Positions 38,838 to 47,694 of a stretch of 64,000 nucleotides of DNA are shown here, piece after piece. Source of the DNA: Betaproteobacteria bacterium (GTDB lineage: Bacteria; Pseudomonadota; Gammaproteobacteria; Burkholderiales; JACQAP01); the NCBI GenBank assembly GCA_016194905.1, contig JACQAP010000005.1, forward strand, positions 320,313 through 384,312, given 5' to 3'. Each line of letters opens with the position of its first letter. Position 1 is the stretch's first letter. Both the position numbers and the translations under genes were made by a program. The notes under the pieces were generated by a model. The model was not told the origin of the DNA and searched no databases. It was given only the letters and a program-made list of their open reading frames with translations.

Positions 38838-39350
38838 TCAGCCCAGGATCTCTTCCACGGTCTTGCCGCGCTTTGCCGCAATCTCAGCAGGGGTGCTCAT
38901 TCCCTGCAGGCCGTTGATCGTGGCACGCACAACGTTGTACGGGTTGGTCGAGCCAAGACACTTTGCCAACACGTTGGTTACGCCCATGACTTCGAAAATC
39001 GCACGCATGGGTCCGCCGGCAATGATCCCGGTACCTTCCGATGCCGGTTGCATGAATACCTTCGCCGAACCGTGCTCGCCCACCACCGCGTGCTGGAGAG
39101 TCCCGTTCTTGAGACTGATCTTCACCATCTTGCGGCGTGCCTCGTCCATTGCTTTCTGCACGGCCACCGGCACTTCCCTGGCCTTGCCTTTGCCCATGCC
39201 GATTCCGCCGTCGCCATCGCCGACCACTGTCAGCGCCGCGAAGCCGAGGATACGGCCGCCTTTCACCACCTTGGTGACGCGGTTGACAGACACCATCTTC
39301 TCGCGCATGCCGTCGCTACGCTCTTCGTTGTGCTGTTGCATTCTGGCCAT
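38838..39350 (-). CDS. rpsE: 30S ribosomal protein S5
   Basis: The 170-residue S5 has the double-stranded RNA-binding-like N-terminal domain ([40 protein letters not shown]) and the C-terminal domain with [16 protein letters not shown] and [19 protein letters not shown]. It sits at the 30S mRNA entry channel and influences decoding accuracy. Sequence and length are normal; the order rplR-rpsE-rpmD is conserved. Confidence 0.98.
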   Translation of the reverse strand: MARMQQHNEERSDGMREKMVSVNRVTKVVKGGRILGFAALTVVGDGDGGIGMGKGKAREVPVAVQKAMDEARRKMVKISLKNGTLQHAVVGEHGSAKVFMQPASEGTGIIAGGPMRAIFEVMGVTNVLAKCLGSTNPYNVVRATINGLQGMSTPAEIAAKRGKTVEEILG

Positions 39351-39361
39351 GGTCTATATCC

Positions 39362-39715
39362 TCAGAACTTGAGTCCGGCTTCGCGCGCTGCTTCCGCAAG
39401 CGCCTTCACACGGCCGTGGTACTTGAATCCTGCACGATCGAACGCGACTTGCTCCACACCCTGCGCCTTGGCCTTCTCCGCAATACGCTTGCCAACCACG
39501 GCCGCCGCCTTGACGTTGCTGCCGTTGCCGACCTCTTTGCGTACATCGGGTTCGAGTGTAGAAGCCGACGCGAGCACCCTCGAAGTTGGATCGATCACCT
39601 GTGCATATATATGGTCATTGGAGCGATACACCGCAAGCCTCACCGCCTTCAATTCCGCGATTTTGGCACGGGTCTGGCGGGCACGGCGTATGCGCGATTG
39701 TTTCTTGTCAATCAT
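39362..39715 (-). CDS. rplR: 50S ribosomal protein L18
   Basis: The 117-residue L18 binds 5S rRNA. It has the basic N-terminus [16 protein letters not shown], the [14 protein letters not shown] segment and the C-terminal [20 protein letters not shown] followed by AREAGLKF. It lies between rplF and rpsE. Confidence 0.98.
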   Translation of the reverse strand: MIDKKQSRIRRARQTRAKIAELKAVRLAVYRSNDHIYAQVIDPTSRVLASASTLEPDVRKEVGNGSNVKAAAVVGKRIAEKAKAQGVEQVAFDRAGFKYHGRVKALAEAAREAGLKF

Positions 39716-39729
39716 GATCGTCGGCTCCG

Positions 39730-40263
39730 TTACTTCTTCTTGGTTTCCTTCAGCACTACACGCTCGTCGGAATAGCGCACGCCTTTGCCTTTGTAGGGCT
39801 CCGGCGGGCGATAGCCGCGTACTTCCGCTGCGACCTGACCGACGACCTGCTTGTCGATGCCCTTAATCAGAATTTCAGTCTGTACCGGCGTCTCCACCTT
39901 GATACCCTTGGGCATCTGATGCACTACCGGATGCGAAAAGCCCAGCGTCAGGTTGAGCTTATCGCCCTGCGCTTGAGCTCGATAGCCAACGCCAAACAGC
40001 TGCAGCTTTCTCTCGAATCCTTTGGTCACGCCTTGCACCATGTTCGCAACCAATGATCTCAGCGTGCCGGACATCGCGTTCGTCTGAATCGACTCGTCCA
40101 GCGCCTTGAACACGATATGGTCTCCATCCCGCGTAACTTCCACAGTCGTGGACAAGCGTTGCGACAGCGTGCCCAGCGGCCCCTTGATCGAGATCTGACC
40201 CGACGCTACCGTCACGTCCACGCCCTTCGGAACGTTGACCGGAAGATTGCCAATGCGAGACAT
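39730..40263 (-). CDS. rplF: 50S ribosomal protein L6
   Basis: The 177-residue L6 consists of two similar alpha/beta domains. The start is [19 protein letters not shown], and the conserved C-terminal RNA-binding part is [19 protein letters not shown]. It binds near the sarcin-ricin loop and L7/L12 stalk base. Standard length and position in the spc operon. Confidence 0.98.
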   Translation of the reverse strand: MSRIGNLPVNVPKGVDVTVASGQISIKGPLGTLSQRLSTTVEVTRDGDHIVFKALDESIQTNAMSGTLRSLVANMVQGVTKGFERKLQLFGVGYRAQAQGDKLNLTLGFSHPVVHQMPKGIKVETPVQTEILIKGIDKQVVGQVAAEVRGYRPPEPYKGKGVRYSDERVVLKETKKK

Positions 40264-40285
40264 CTTGTTTTGCTCCTAAGCCACT

Positions 40286-40681
40286 TTACGCAACGATGCA
40301 CAACACTTCGCCGCCGACGCCGGACTGGCGGGCCTTGCGATCGGTCATGACCCCCCTGGAAGTGGACACGATCGCCACTCCGAGGCCGTTCATGACTTCC
40401 GGAATATCGCTCGCCGGCTTGTAGATACGCAGGCCCGGGCGGCTCACCCGCTCGATGCGCTCGATCACGGGGCGACCGGCGTAGTATTTCAATCCGATCT
40501 CGAGAAATTGCTTGCCGCTGTCGTCGCGAACCGCAAAGTCCTCGATGTAGCCCTCGTCCTTGAGGACCTTGGCGATCGATACCTTGAGTTTGCTCGTGGG
40601 CACGACAACCGACGTCTTCTCCGCAGTTTGCGCGTTGCGGATGCGCGTCAGCATATCGGCAATGGGGTCGCTCATGCTCAT
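40286..40681 (-). CDS. rpsH: 30S ribosomal protein S8
   Basis: The 131-residue S8 begins [20 protein letters not shown] and has the C-terminal RNA-binding motif [20 protein letters not shown], then [16 protein letters not shown]. It binds helix 21 of 16S rRNA and in E. coli represses the spc operon by binding mRNA near rplE. The first ATG has a second in-frame ATG two codons later, so the exact start could be MSDPIAD. Confidence 0.97.
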   Translation of the reverse strand: MSMSDPIADMLTRIRNAQTAEKTSVVVPTSKLKVSIAKVLKDEGYIEDFAVRDDSGKQFLEIGLKYYAGRPVIERIERVSRPGLRIYKPASDIPEVMNGLGVAIVSTSRGVMTDRKARQSGVGGEVLCIVA

Positions 40682-40694
40682 CCAGAGTCTCCTG

Positions 40695-41000
40695 CTACCA
40701 GCTTGCTTTGGTCACGCCGGGAATCTCGCCACGCATGGCGATTTCGCGCAGCTTGTTGCGCCCGAGGCCGAACTTGCGGAATACCCCGCGAGGACGACCG
40801 GTCAGCGCGCAGCGATTGCGCAACCGGACCGGGCTGGAATTACGCGGCAACTTGCCCAGCTTGTCGCGCGCTTCCGTGCGTTCCTCGTCGGACGCCTTGC
40901 TGTTATTGATGATTGCGAACAGCTCGGCGCGCTTGGCCGCGAACTTCTTCACGGTAACCCGGCGCTTTTGTTCTCGATTGATCAGAGCGGTCTTTGCCAT
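40695..41000 (-). CDS. rpsN: 30S ribosomal protein S14
   Basis: This 101-residue S14 is of the long, zinc-free (C-) type: [20 protein letters not shown] at the start and [20 protein letters not shown] in the C-terminal half with a single Cys and no CxxC pairs. The start at 41000 is the conserved one; upstream in-frame sequence overlaps rplE. Together with a zinc-binding S4 and L36 it shows a mixed C+/C- set of ribosomal proteins. Confidence 0.97.
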   Translation of the reverse strand: MAKTALINREQKRRVTVKKFAAKRAELFAIINNSKASDEERTEARDKLGKLPRNSSPVRLRNRCALTGRPRGVFRKFGLGRNKLREIAMRGEIPGVTKASW

Positions 41001-41007
41001 GACGACC

Positions 41008-41601
41008 TCAGTTCTTGAAGGGGAACTTGAAGGCGGCGAGAAGCACACGCGCCTCTTCGTCGGTCTTCGCTGTCGTGGTTATCGTAATGTTCAAACCCCG
41101 GAGCACGTCGATTTTGTCGTACTCGATCTCCGGAAATATGATCTGTTCCTTCACACCCAGGTTGAAATTCCCACGACCATCGAAGGAGCGCGCCGAAATA
41201 CCGCGGAAATCGCGGATGCGGGGAATCGCAATGGAAACCAGACGGTCCAGGAATTCATACATGCGCCCTCGCCGCAGGGTCACCATGCAGCCGATCGGGT
41301 AGTCCTTGCGGATCTTGAAACCGGCGATCGACTTCTTCGCCTTGGTGACCACCGGCTTCTGGCCGGCGATCTTGATCATGTCGCCAACCGCATTCTCGAG
41401 AATCTTCTTGTCGTTGACGGCTTCGCCCACGCCCATGTTCAGGACAATTTTGTCGATGCGCGGAACCTGCATGGAAGTCTTGTAACCGAACTGCTTCATC
41501 AAAGCCGGCACGATTGCGTCACGGTAGTGTGTATGCAACCGCGCCGCCTGCGCGGACGCGGTTTTCTCGGTAGATGCTGCCTTCAACTTCGCCTTCGCCA
41601 T
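41008..41601 (-). CDS. rplE: 50S ribosomal protein L5
   Basis: The 197-residue L5 binds 5S rRNA and P-site tRNA. The core runs from [20 protein letters not shown] to FPFKN, with [18 protein letters not shown] and [19 protein letters not shown]. An N-terminal extension of about 18 residues ([18 protein letters not shown]) is absent from E. coli L5 (179 residues). AGGAAG precedes the ATG at 41601 closely, supporting that start. It is located between rplX and rpsN. Confidence 0.96.
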   Translation of the reverse strand: MAKAKLKAASTEKTASAQAARLHTHYRDAIVPALMKQFGYKTSMQVPRIDKIVLNMGVGEAVNDKKILENAVGDMIKIAGQKPVVTKAKKSIAGFKIRKDYPIGCMVTLRRGRMYEFLDRLVSIAIPRIRDFRGISARSFDGRGNFNLGVKEQIIFPEIEYDKIDVLRGLNITITTTAKTDEEARVLLAAFKFPFKN

Positions 41602-41611
41602 AATCTTCCTC

Positions 41612-41929
41612 TTACGCGTCCAGCATCTCGCCGTTCGACTTGTAGACCCGCACGCGGCGGCCGTCGTCCAGGCGCTTCACCCCGACCCTGTCCGCCTTCT
41701 GGGTGGTCGGGTTGAACAACGCCACGTTGGAGACGTGAATCGGCATTTCTTTCGCGACAATACCGCCAGTGGTTCCCTTCATCGGATTGGGCTTCTGGTG
41801 CTTTTTGACATTGTTGGCGCCTTCCACCAGCAGGTAGCTGTCGCTCAGTATGCGCAGCACCGCTCCACGTTTACCCTTGTCTTTGCCGGTGATGACGACG
41901 ACGTTGTCGCCTTTGCGAATCTTGCGCAT
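41612..41929 (-). CDS. rplX: 50S ribosomal protein L24
   Basis: The 105-residue L24 is an early assembly protein with a KOW motif at the N-terminus ([20 protein letters not shown]), followed by [16 protein letters not shown], the rRNA-binding loop, and [15 protein letters not shown]. It is located 10 bp downstream of rplN in the spc operon. Length is standard. Confidence 0.98.
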   Translation of the reverse strand: MRKIRKGDNVVVITGKDKGKRGAVLRILSDSYLLVEGANNVKKHQKPNPMKGTTGGIVAKEMPIHVSNVALFNPTTQKADRVGVKRLDDGRRVRVYKSNGEMLDA

Positions 41930-41938
41930 GATCTTTCC

Positions 41939-42307
41939 TTACAACACTTCGGGAGCAAGCGATACGATTTTCATGAAGCGCTCGGTACGCAGCTCACGGG
42001 TAACCGGGCCGAAAATGCGCGTGCCAATCGGCTCGAGCTTGGCATTGAGCAGAACTGCCGCATTGGAATCGAATTTCACCAGCGAGCCATCCTGACGACG
42101 CACGCCACTGGCCGTCCGCACGACCACGGCGTGATAGATCTCGCCCTTCTTGACACGCCCGCGCGGCGCGCAATCCTTGATGCTGACCTTGATGATGTCG
42201 CCAATGCCGGCATAGCGGCGCTTGGAGCCACCGAGCACCTTGATGCACATGACGGAGCGTGCACCGGTGTTGTCGGCTACATCTAGCCTGCTTTGCATTT
42301 GAATCAT
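41939..42307 (-). CDS. rplN: 50S ribosomal protein L14
   Basis: The 122-residue L14 starts [20 protein letters not shown] and continues with [20 protein letters not shown], the conserved signature; it contacts L19 and the 16S rRNA bridge. As in E. coli it is the first gene of the spc group: a 149-bp gap with a terminator hairpin separates it from rpsQ, so a promoter within that gap is expected, although I cannot point to a convincing one. Confidence 0.98.
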   Translation of the reverse strand: MIQMQSRLDVADNTGARSVMCIKVLGGSKRRYAGIGDIIKVSIKDCAPRGRVKKGEIYHAVVVRTASGVRRQDGSLVKFDSNAAVLLNAKLEPIGTRIFGPVTRELRTERFMKIVSLAPEVL

Positions 42308-42410
42308 CTGCTTTCTCTCTCCAACTTCGTCCGCCTCGTACTGCGGGTCGGCAGACCAGTTTTGGAACCCGTGTCTGGGTCAGAAGCCGGACCGCCGCGA
42401 GGCGTTCCGG

Positions 42411-42444
42411 GAAAAAGGCGGCATTCTATGGAAAAAACGCCGCC
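42411..42444 (-). terminator. Terminator-like hairpin between rpsQ (S10 operon end) and rplN
   Basis: On the minus strand GGCGGC (42444-42439) pairs with GCCGCC (42422-42417) around a 16-base loop, followed directly by TTTTT. It sits 13 bp after the rpsQ stop codon, where the S10 operon ends in E. coli. The large loop makes it weaker than a textbook terminator, so partial readthrough is likely. Confidence 0.6.
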
Positions 42445-42456
42445 CAGGCAAGGGGC

Positions 42457-42732
42457 TTAAATTTCCTCCTTGGCCTTTTCAACCAGTTTCACCACTTTCC
42501 ACGCTTTGGTCTTGGACAGCGGGCGGGTCTCTTCGATCAAAACCAGATCGCCGGGATGGAATTCGTTCTTCTCATCGTGTGCGTGGTACTTCTTGGAGCG
42601 GCTGACGAATTTGCCATACAGCGGATGCTTGACCTTGCGCTCGACCAGGACCGTGACGGTCTTGTTCATCTTGTCGCTCACTACCCGACCGGTCAGCTTG
42701 CGGGGATTGGACGTGGATGTCTGCTCGCTCAT
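42457..42732 (-). CDS. rpsQ: 30S ribosomal protein S17
   Basis: The 91-residue S17 OB-fold protein includes [20 protein letters not shown], the conserved RNA-binding strand pair, and [28 protein letters not shown]. The ATG overlaps the rpmC stop by 4 bases. It is the last gene of the S10 operon and is followed by a terminator-like hairpin. Confidence 0.98.
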   Translation of the reverse strand: MSEQTSTSNPRKLTGRVVSDKMNKTVTVLVERKVKHPLYGKFVSRSKKYHAHDEKNEFHPGDLVLIEETRPLSKTKAWKVVKLVEKAKEEI

Positions 42733-42923
42733 GCTTTTTTCGCCTTTTCACCGATCAACGTGCGCACGCGAGCGATGTCGCGGCGCACCTTCTTGATTTC
42801 GCTGGTGTTGGTCAGCTGCTGGGTAGCCAGTTGCATGCGCAGGGAAAACTGCGCTTTCAGAAGCTCATTGAGCTCCTTGCCCAGATCGGCCTCGGACTTC
42901 GACCGGAGTTCACTCGCCTTCAT
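42729..42923 (-). CDS. rpmC: 50S ribosomal protein L29
   Basis: This 64-residue, all-helical protein, [20 protein letters not shown] to [11 protein letters not shown], with the typical [17 protein letters not shown] segment, sits at the polypeptide exit next to L23 and contributes to the docking site of signal recognition particle and trigger factor. It is located 3 bp after rplP and overlaps rpsQ by 4 bases. Confidence 0.97.
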   Translation of the reverse strand: MKASELRSKSEADLGKELNELLKAQFSLRMQLATQQLTNTSEIKKVRRDIARVRTLIGEKAKKA

Positions 42924-42926
42924 CGC

Positions 42927-43340
42927 TTATCCCACCTGTCTGATTACGAACGTGGTCTGGATCGGCAGCTTGGCCGCCGCCAGGCGAAATGCCTCGCGCG
43001 CCAGTGTTTCGTCGACGCCGTCCATCTCGTAGAGCACCTTGCCGGGCTGGATTTCCGCCACGTAGTACTCCGGGTTGCCCTTGCCGTTGCCCATGCGCAC
43101 TTCCGCGGGTTTCTGTGAAATCGGCTTGTCCGGGAAAATCCGGATCCAGATCCGTCCACCGCGCTTGATATGGCGCGTCATCGCCCGACGCGCAGCTTCG
43201 ATCTGGCGCGCGGTCAACCGGCCGCGGCCGACGGCCTTCAGGCCAAACTCGCCGAAGCTGACCTTCGCACCGCGGGTTGCCACGCCGGTGTTGCGGCCCT
43301 TCTGTTCCTTGCGATACTTCCTTCTAGCTGGTTGCAGCAT
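42927..43340 (-). CDS. rplP: 50S ribosomal protein L16
   Basis: The 137-residue L16 begins [20 protein letters not shown] and has the conserved [24 protein letters not shown] region (here [20 protein letters not shown]) and [20 protein letters not shown]. It organises the A-site region of 23S rRNA. Its start lies inside the 3' end of rpsC (17-base overlap), a conserved overlap that couples the two genes. Confidence 0.98.
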   Translation of the reverse strand: MLQPARRKYRKEQKGRNTGVATRGAKVSFGEFGLKAVGRGRLTARQIEAARRAMTRHIKRGGRIWIRIFPDKPISQKPAEVRMGNGKGNPEYYVAEIQPGKVLYEMDGVDETLAREAFRLAAAKLPIQTTFVIRQVG

Positions 43341-44034
43341 GCTTCGCTCCTCGTCTTGCCTTCCTCTCGGGTTCGGGAGCGGGCGCGGCCACCGGTTGCT
43401 CGCCGCGACCCAGTACTTCGCCCTTAAACACCCAGACCTTGATGCCGATCACGCCATAGGTGGTTTTCGCTTCGGAGAATCCATAATCGATATCGGCGCG
43501 CAGGGTATGAAGCGGTACGCGGCCTTCGCGATACCACTCGGTGCGGGCAATTTCTATCCCGTTCAGACGCCCGGCACTCATGATCTTGATGCCTTGCGCG
43601 CCCAGGCGCATGGCGTTCTGGATCGCCCGCTTCATCGCACGACGGAACATGATCCGCTTTTCCAGCTGCTGCGCGATCGAATCGGAGATCAGCTGCGCAT
43701 CCACCTCGGGCTTGCGCACCTCCTCGATGTTGACATGGACCGGCACGCCCATCAGTTTCTGCAGTTGTCCGCGCAGATTTTCAATGTCCTCGCCTTTTTT
43801 GCCGATGACCACGCCGGGCCGCGCGCTGTATACGGTGATCTTGGCGTTCTTGGCCGGACGCTCGATGACAACCTTGCTGACCGCGGCATGCGCCAGCTTC
43901 TTCTTCAGGAAGTCACGGACCTTGATGTCCTCGTGCAGCATTGCTGGGAAATTCTTGCTGTTCGAATACCAGCGCGATGTCCAGTTGCGCTGAACCGAAA
44001 GCCGGAATCCTATCGGGTGAATTTTCTGTCCCAT
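43324..44034 (-). CDS. rpsC: 30S ribosomal protein S3
   Basis: The 236-residue S3 has the N-terminal start [20 protein letters not shown], the KH domain ([20 protein letters not shown], containing the GxxG loop GKKG) and the C-terminal domain [20 protein letters not shown]. With S4 and S5 it forms the mRNA entry and helicase site. The Ala/Pro/Arg-rich tail ([20 protein letters not shown]) overlaps the start of rplP. Confidence 0.98.
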   Translation of the reverse strand: MGQKIHPIGFRLSVQRNWTSRWYSNSKNFPAMLHEDIKVRDFLKKKLAHAAVSKVVIERPAKNAKITVYSARPGVVIGKKGEDIENLRGQLQKLMGVPVHVNIEEVRKPEVDAQLISDSIAQQLEKRIMFRRAMKRAIQNAMRLGAQGIKIMSAGRLNGIEIARTEWYREGRVPLHTLRADIDYGFSEAKTTYGVIGIKVWVFKGEVLGRGEQPVAAPAPEPERKARRGAKHAATS

Positions 44035-44036
44035 GC

Positions 44037-44372
44037 TTACTCCTTGTCCCCGACGGTGAGATAGATATGGCAGGTGGGCTTGGTGATTTTGAAACCACGA
44101 CCCTTTGCGCGTGGCATGAAGCGCTTGAGGCTCGCGCCCTGCTCCACATGAATGATCCTCACCTGCAATTCGTCGATATCGGCGCCGTCGTTATGCTCGG
44201 CATTGGCGATGGCCGATTCGAGGACCTTGCGAATGATCTTGGCGCCTTTCTTGGGACTGAAGGCCAGCAGATTGAGGGCCTTGTCCACCGGCATTCCGCG
44301 AATCTGGTCGGCGACCAGCCGGCCTTTCTGGGCCGATAACCGGACACCGCGCAGTACAGCAGAAGTTCTCAT
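44037..44372 (-). CDS. rplV: 50S ribosomal protein L22
   Basis: This L22 has 111 residues from [17 protein letters not shown], with [20 protein letters not shown] and the beta-hairpin [18 protein letters not shown] that lines the exit tunnel, a site of macrolide-resistance changes in other bacteria. Two ATGs are possible: 44378 (MTMRTS) lies only 2 bases after GGAG, whereas 44372 is 8 bases after it, so 44372 is preferred. It lies between rpsS and rpsC in the S10 operon. Confidence 0.94.
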   Translation of the reverse strand: MRTSAVLRGVRLSAQKGRLVADQIRGMPVDKALNLLAFSPKKGAKIIRKVLESAIANAEHNDGADIDELQVRIIHVEQGASLKRFMPRAKGRGFKITKPTCHIYLTVGDKE

Positions 44373-44393
44373 AGTCATGTCTCCTCGTCTCCC

Positions 44394-44693
44394 TTACTTC
44401 TTCGGACCCGACGTCGGGGCGACAGCAGCTTTCTTGTCCCCGGTATGGCCTTTGAACGTACGGGTCAACGCAAATTCACCGAGCTTGTGTCCGACCATGT
44501 TTTCGCTGATATAGATCGGCACATGCTGCCGGCCATTGTGTATGGCGATGGTCAGTCCGACGAAATCGGGAAGGATGGTGGAACGGCGCGACCAGGTTTT
44601 GATCGGACGCTTGTCTTTGGACGCACGCGCCGTCTCCACTTTCTGCACCAGATGGTGATCGACGAACGGGCCCTTCTTGATCGAACGTGCCAT
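44394..44693 (-). CDS. rpsS: 30S ribosomal protein S19
   Basis: The 99-residue S19 begins [20 protein letters not shown] and contains [20 protein letters not shown] and [20 protein letters not shown], the standard signature. It sits in the 30S head with S13. The C-terminus ([13 protein letters not shown]) is slightly longer than in E. coli. It is located 13 bp downstream of rplB. Confidence 0.98.
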   Translation of the reverse strand: MARSIKKGPFVDHHLVQKVETARASKDKRPIKTWSRRSTILPDFVGLTIAIHNGRQHVPIYISENMVGHKLGEFALTRTFKGHTGDKKAAVAPTSGPKK

Positions 44694-44706
44694 ATGTCCT
44701 TACCCT

Positions 44707-45534
44707 TTATTTGCCGTGGCGATTACGCACAATCATGCTGCGCGTGCGCTTGTTGCGGCGGGTCTTGTAACCCTTCGTTGGAGTGCCCCAGGGACTCACC
44801 GGATCGCGACCGGCTGCAGTTTTGCCTTCGCCGCCGCCGTGCGGGTGATCGATCGGGTTCATGGCAACGCCGCGCACTGTCGGGCGCACGCCGCGCCAGC
44901 GTACACGGCCCGCCTTGCCGATCGATTCCAGGTTATGTTCCTCGTTGCCGACTTCACCGATAGTCGCGCGGCAATCGACGTGCACCTTGCGGATCTCGCC
45001 GGAGCGCAGGCGTAGCTGGGCGTAAACGCCTTCGCGCGCCAGCAACTGCACCGACGCGCCGGCTGCGCGGGCCAGTTGCGCGCCCTTGCCTGGCTGCATT
45101 TCAATGCAGTTGATCGTGGTGCCGACCGGGATGTTACGCAACGGTAACGTGTTGCCCGGCTTGATCGGCGCTTCCGAACCATTGATGATTTCCTGGCCTA
45201 CCGTTGCATCCTTGGGCGCGATCACATAACGGCGCTCGCCGTCGGCATAACACAGCAATGCGAGGTTGGCGCTTCGGTTCGGGTCGTACTCGAGGCGTTC
45301 GACTTTGGCCACAATGCCGTCCTTGTCGCGGACGAAGTCGACGATACGGTAGTGCTGCTTGTGTCCGCCGCCTTGATGGCGGGTGGTGATATGCCCGCTG
45401 TTGTTCCGGCCGGCACGCTTGCTCTGCTTTTCGATCAGCGCGGCGACCGGCTTGCCCCTATGCAGGTTCGGATTGACGACCTTGACGAGCGCACGGCGGC
45501 CCGGCGATGTCGGCTTGACTTTGACCAGTGCCAT
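44707..45534 (-). CDS. rplB: 50S ribosomal protein L2
   Basis: The 275-residue L2 is a primary binder of 23S rRNA near the peptidyl-transferase centre. It carries the conserved C-terminal signature [16 protein letters not shown], whose histidine is implicated in peptidyl transfer, and [20 protein letters not shown] near the N-terminus. It abuts rplW: its ATG immediately follows the rplW stop codon. Length is normal. Confidence 0.98.
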   Translation of the reverse strand: MALVKVKPTSPGRRALVKVVNPNLHRGKPVAALIEKQSKRAGRNNSGHITTRHQGGGHKQHYRIVDFVRDKDGIVAKVERLEYDPNRSANLALLCYADGERRYVIAPKDATVGQEIINGSEAPIKPGNTLPLRNIPVGTTINCIEMQPGKGAQLARAAGASVQLLAREGVYAQLRLRSGEIRKVHVDCRATIGEVGNEEHNLESIGKAGRVRWRGVRPTVRGVAMNPIDHPHGGGEGKTAAGRDPVSPWGTPTKGYKTRRNKRTRSMIVRNRHGK

Positions 45535-45882
45535 TTACTTGGTCTCCCCGGCTGCGAAATTGATCTCCTGGCCTGGCTTCAGGCAAACGTAGGCCTTCTT
45601 CCAGTGACGGCGCCGGCCGATGAAGCGGCCGAAACGCTTTTCCTTGCCCTTGACGTTGGCTACCTGGACGCTGTCGACCTGGACCTTGAACAGCAGTTCC
45701 ACTGCGGCCTTGATCTCGGGCTTGGTCGCGTCCGCGACGACACGGAAAATCACCTGTTCGTTTTTGTCCGCAACAAAGGTGCTCTTTTCGGAAACCACCG
45801 GCGCCAGCAGAACCTGCATCAGGCGCTCCGGATTGAAACCGGTCTGCTTGATACCGTCCTGTTTAATAGCGGCTGCGTTCAT
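45535..45882 (-). CDS. rplW: 50S ribosomal protein L23
   Basis: The 115-residue L23 docks trigger factor and SRP at the tunnel exit. The core includes [40 protein letters not shown] and [17 protein letters not shown]. An N-terminal stretch of about 20 residues ([20 protein letters not shown]) precedes the usual start. It is kept because the ATG at 45882 overlaps the rplD stop by 4 bases; a later Met (residue 22) is an alternative. Confidence 0.95.
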   Translation of the reverse strand: MNAAAIKQDGIKQTGFNPERLMQVLLAPVVSEKSTFVADKNEQVIFRVVADATKPEIKAAVELLFKVQVDSVQVANVKGKEKRFGRFIGRRRHWKKAYVCLKPGQEINFAAGETK

Positions 45883-46499
45883 GCCAGCATCTCCTCGATT
45901 TTAGCGACCGCGCCTTTGGTGATCAGCGTGTTATTGAAGCGCAGCAGGCTGACCGGATCGGCCTGCTTCGGTTCTATCACGAGAACATTTGGCAGGTTGC
46001 GTGCCGACAGGACCAGGTTTTCGTCGAGCTTGTCGGTAATGATCAGCACATTCTCCAGGCCCATTTCCTTGACCTTTTGGGCCAGCAGCCTAGTCTTGGG
46101 CGAGGTGAGGGCAAAGTCCTCCACGACCGCAAGCCGGCCTTCGCGCGCGAGCTGCGACAGGATCGCAGCCAGGCCGGCGCGGAACATCTTGCGGTTGACC
46201 TTGTGGGTGAAATTCTCTTCCGGGCTGTTCGGAAATATCTTGCCGCCACCGCGCCACAACGGGCTGGAAGCCATGCCCGCACGTGCACGGCCGGTGCCTT
46301 TCTGGCGCCAAGGCTTGCGTGTGGATTTCGCGATATCGCTGCGGCCCTTCTGCGCGCGCGTCCCCATGCGTGCGTTGGCCAGGTAAGCGGTCACGACCTG
46401 ATGCACGAGAGACTCGCTGTATTCGCGGCCAAACAATTCGTCCGACGCCTTCACGCTGGCTGTGGCCTGACCCTTTTCGTCGATCAGTTTTAATTCCAT
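45879..46499 (-). CDS. rplD: 50S ribosomal protein L4
   Basis: The 206-residue L4 has the exit-tunnel loop region [20 protein letters not shown] and the C-terminal [20 protein letters not shown]. In E. coli L4 is the S10-operon autoregulator, acting on the S10 leader by attenuation and translational repression. The start overlaps the rplC stop in a TAATG junction and the end overlaps rplW, so expression is coupled on both sides. Confidence 0.98.
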   Translation of the reverse strand: MELKLIDEKGQATASVKASDELFGREYSESLVHQVVTAYLANARMGTRAQKGRSDIAKSTRKPWRQKGTGRARAGMASSPLWRGGGKIFPNSPEENFTHKVNRKMFRAGLAAILSQLAREGRLAVVEDFALTSPKTRLLAQKVKEMGLENVLIITDKLDENLVLSARNLPNVLVIEPKQADPVSLLRFNNTLITKGAVAKIEEMLA

Positions 46500-47143
46500 T
46501 ACGCCCTCGCCTTCACAGAAGGATGTACAACCAAGCCACCACCCTCGGACCCAGGTACCGCCCCTTTGATGAGCAGCAGCTGGCGTTCGGCGTCGATGCG
46601 TACGATCTGAAGCTTCTGCGCCGTACGCTTCACCGAACCCAGGTGACCGGACATGCGTTTGCCGGGGAAAACGCGCCCCGGATCCTGTGCCATGCCGATG
46701 GAGCCGGGAACGTTGTGGGAACGCGAATTACCGTGACTGGCGCGGTTCGAGGAGAAGTGGTGGCGTTTGATAACGCCAGCGAAACCCTTGCCCACCGTTG
46801 TGCCGGTAACGTCCACCAGCTGGCCAACCTTGAATATGTCTACGCCGATCTGCCCGCCAACCTTGAAATTGGCAAGTTGATCGGGCTCCACGCGAAATTC
46901 ACTGAGAACGTGACCAGCCTCGACGCCTGCCTTGGCAAAATGGCCGGCAGCGGGCTTGCTCACGCGACTCGCGCGGCGCTTGCCGAATGCGACCTGGACC
47001 GCGGCATAACCGTCGGTTTCCGGCGTCTTGATCTGGGTCACGCGATTGTTCGACACGTCGACGACAGTAACCGGGACAGCATCGCCATCATCGGTAAACA
47101 GTCTCGTCATGCCGATCTTGCGACCGACAAGTCCTAAGCTCAT
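46499..47143 (-). CDS. rplC: 50S ribosomal protein L3
   Basis: The 214-residue L3 begins [20 protein letters not shown] and carries the central loop with [20 protein letters not shown] and [20 protein letters not shown] that reaches the peptidyl-transferase centre. It is separated from rpsJ by an unusually long 98-bp spacer containing two hairpins, unlike the tight spacing in the rest of the S10 group. Confidence 0.98.
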   Translation of the reverse strand: MSLGLVGRKIGMTRLFTDDGDAVPVTVVDVSNNRVTQIKTPETDGYAAVQVAFGKRRASRVSKPAAGHFAKAGVEAGHVLSEFRVEPDQLANFKVGGQIGVDIFKVGQLVDVTGTTVGKGFAGVIKRHHFSSNRASHGNSRSHNVPGSIGMAQDPGRVFPGKRMSGHLGSVKRTAQKLQIVRIDAERQLLLIKGAVPGSEGGGLVVHPSVKARA

Positions 47144-47160
47144 TTTTGTTTCCCTTTAAC

Positions 47161-47228
47161 AAAAGGGGCCAGTTTCAATTGACCGGCCGATCTATTTTTA
47201 CCGGGCCGGCTCTTATTAGACCGGGCCC
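47161..47228 (-). promoter_or_regulatory. Tandem hairpins (attenuator-like) between rpsJ and rplC
   Basis: On the minus strand the first hairpin is a GC-rich stem formed within 47228-47201 (GGGCC[C]GG with CCGGCCC, one bulged base, AT-rich loop). The second pairs GGCCGGT (47188-47182) with ACTGGCC (47173-47167), one G-U pair, followed by CCTTTTGTT. The second has the layout of an intrinsic terminator 20-25 bases before the rplC start. Its position suggests attenuation or mRNA processing within the S10 operon; no regulator site can be assigned from sequence alone. Confidence 0.5.
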
Positions 47229-47241
47229 CGGGTACTGCTCG

Positions 47242-47550
47242 TTACAGCTTGATCTCTACGTCCACACCTGCGGGCAGGTCGAGCTTCATCAATGCATCGA
47301 CCGTCTTGTCGGTGGGGTCGATGATGTCCATCAGTCTCAGATGCGTACGGATCTCGAACTGATCGCGCGACGTCTTGTTCACGTGCGGGCTGCGCAGCAC
47401 ATCGAAACGCTCGATGCGGGTGGGCAACGGAACCGGGCCCTTGACTACGGCGCCGGTGCGCTTGGCGGTCTCGACAATTTCGATCGCCGATTGGTCGATC
47501 AGGCGGTAATCGAAGGCTTTCAACCGAATGCGGATTTTCTGGCTTTGCAT
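47242..47550 (-). CDS. rpsJ: 30S ribosomal protein S10 (NusE)
   Basis: The 102-residue S10 begins [20 protein letters not shown] and has [20 protein letters not shown], the loop that enters the 30S head. It also serves as NusE in antitermination with NusB/NusG. Longer in-frame sequence upstream overlaps tuf and is spurious. The start lies only 5 bp after the tuf1 stop codon, so it is probably transcribed with the str operon rather than from an E. coli-style S10 leader promoter. Confidence 0.97.
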   Translation of the reverse strand: MQSQKIRIRLKAFDYRLIDQSAIEIVETAKRTGAVVKGPVPLPTRIERFDVLRSPHVNKTSRDQFEIRTHLRLMDIIDPTDKTVDALMKLDLPAGVDVEIKL

Positions 47551-47553
47551 TTT

Positions 47554-47694
47554 CTTTATTCCAGGATTTTGGCGACGACGCCGGCGCCCACGGTACGACC
47601 ACCCTCGCGAATGGCAAAGCGCAAGCCCTCTTCCATCGCAATGGGCTGAATCAACTGCACCGTGATCCCGATGTTGTCCCCTGGCATCACCATC
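47554..47694. repeat. 141-bp direct repeat, 3' end of tuf copy 1
   Basis: These bases are identical, by direct comparison, to 63860-64000. Identity begins 2 bp beyond the stop codon and covers the whole tuf 3' segment up to the break, as expected for the two homogenised tuf genes of a betaproteobacterium. Confidence 0.95.
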
